Positions 4,890 through 5,246 of a stretch of DNA of 5,246 nt are shown in pieces. The DNA is from an uncultured Selenomonadaceae bacterium. GTDB taxonomy: Bacteria; Bacillota; Negativicutes; Selenomonadales; Selenomonadaceae. Where the stretch lies: contig CAJOPJ010000194.1 in NCBI GenBank assembly GCA_905236325.1, positions 1-5,246 of the forward strand, in the 5' to 3' direction. Under the pieces are notes generated by a model. The model saw only the letters and a list, made by a program, of their open reading frames with translations, did not search any database and had not been told where the DNA came from. The translations under genes and the position numbers were made by a program. The first letter of the stretch is position 1. Every line of letters starts with the position of its first letter.

Positions 4890-5246
4890 ATGGAAAATAA
4901 AGTTTTAAAAGCTGTTGAATTTATGCAAGGACCTTTGAGCTGTTCGCAGTCGGTTTTGTGCGCATTTGCTGACGACGCAGGAATTTCTTTCGACGACGCA
5001 AAAAAAATCGGCGCACCATATTCCGGCGGCAGAAAAATTAAATGCGGCACAGTTTGTGCTGCTGAAATTGTTCTGCAAAAAAAATTTATCGAAGATAAAG
5101 CTGAAAAACTTATTGCCGAGTTTGAGAAAAAATTTTTTTCAAAAGTCGGCGCGTTAAATTGTCGCGAAATTCGCAGTAAAAATTTGCGTCCATGTATTGG
5201 TTGCGTTGAAGATTCTGCTACAATTCTGGAACAAATGTTAGCTTAA
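4890..5246 (+). CDS. C_GCAxxG_C_C family (putative redox/metal-binding) protein
   Basis: A complete 118-residue cytoplasmic protein whose TAA ends on the last base of the window. It matches the C_GCAxxG_C_C family, small Cys-rich proteins common in anaerobes, with no firmly established function known to me and often presumed to handle electrons or metal. Landmarks: SCSQSVLCAFADD (17-29), PYSGG (43-47), CGTVCAAE (52-59) at the family's core Cys-Gly motif, an amphipathic helix (about 67-84), NCREI (90-94), and the closing PCIGCVEDSA (101-110). Conserved Cys are 18, 52, 91, 102 and 105; C24 and C56 are additional. The core reads CGTVCAA rather than the usual CGAxxGA, so the second Gly is replaced next to an extra Cys. 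It is divergent from nrdG and has its own TATAAT promoter, so it is a separate unit but may share control through the overlapping promoters. Confidence 0.88.
   Translation: MENKVLKAVEFMQGPLSCSQSVLCAFADDAGISFDDAKKIGAPYSGGRKIKCGTVCAAEIVLQKKFIEDKAEKLIAEFEKKFFSKVGALNCREIRSKNLRPCIGCVEDSATILEQMLA

Noticed and set aside
1..5246. Recurrent AAAATTTT-type tracts as a dispersed repeat
   Set aside because: They mostly fall in codons for Lys, Asn, Ile and Phe in an AT-rich genome and have no fixed spacing, so composition explains them.

Overview
This 5.2 kb window is AT-rich bacterial DNA carrying seven protein-coding genes. Six lie on the minus strand in one close-packed, co-directional cluster. The seventh is divergent on the plus strand. 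I see no tRNA, rRNA, CRISPR array, transposase, prophage gene or attachment site.

Organism: AGGAG-type ribosome binding sites, two TTG starts with good Shine-Dalgarno spacing, the low G+C content, and the DUF2225, DUF4127 and C_GCAxxG_C_C family proteins all suggest an anaerobic member of the Bacillota. A Negativicutes or clostridial lineage is my guess from gene content. NrdG, the activase of the oxygen-sensitive class III ribonucleotide reductase, supports anaerobic growth. Nothing here fixes the genus.

Minus strand, in transcription order: nrdG (4715-4224); a HAD phosphatase of the Gph/PpaX type (4237-3572, overlapping nrdG by 14 bp); an unrecognised 177-residue protein (3555-3022); a short glutamate 5-kinase, proB (2983-2189); a DUF2225 zinc-knuckle/TPR-like protein (2076-1381); and a secreted DUF4127 protein (from 1403, running off the left edge after 467 codons and overlapping the DUF2225 gene by 23 bp). 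The only sizeable internal gap is 112 bp between proB and DUF2225. It holds a weak terminator-like hairpin with a T-run and a TTGACA promoter-like element, so the cluster is probably two transcription units with some read-through. Base composition also changes there: the DUF2225-DUF4127 end is visibly richer in G+C than the nrdG-proB end.

Plus strand: a 174 bp intergenic region (4716-4889) holds face-to-face promoter-like elements and a three-copy imperfect 15-16 bp repeat. It is followed by a complete C_GCAxxG_C_C family gene (4890-5246) whose stop codon is the last base of the window.

The genes do not form one pathway. The cluster mixes anaerobic deoxynucleotide synthesis (nrdG without nrdD beside it), a phosphatase, the first step of proline synthesis (proB without proA beside it) and uncharacterised proteins. 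I found no convincing new multi-gene system. The least explained parts are the 177-residue protein, the secreted DUF4127 protein next to DUF2225, and the variant cysteine motif of the plus-strand gene.
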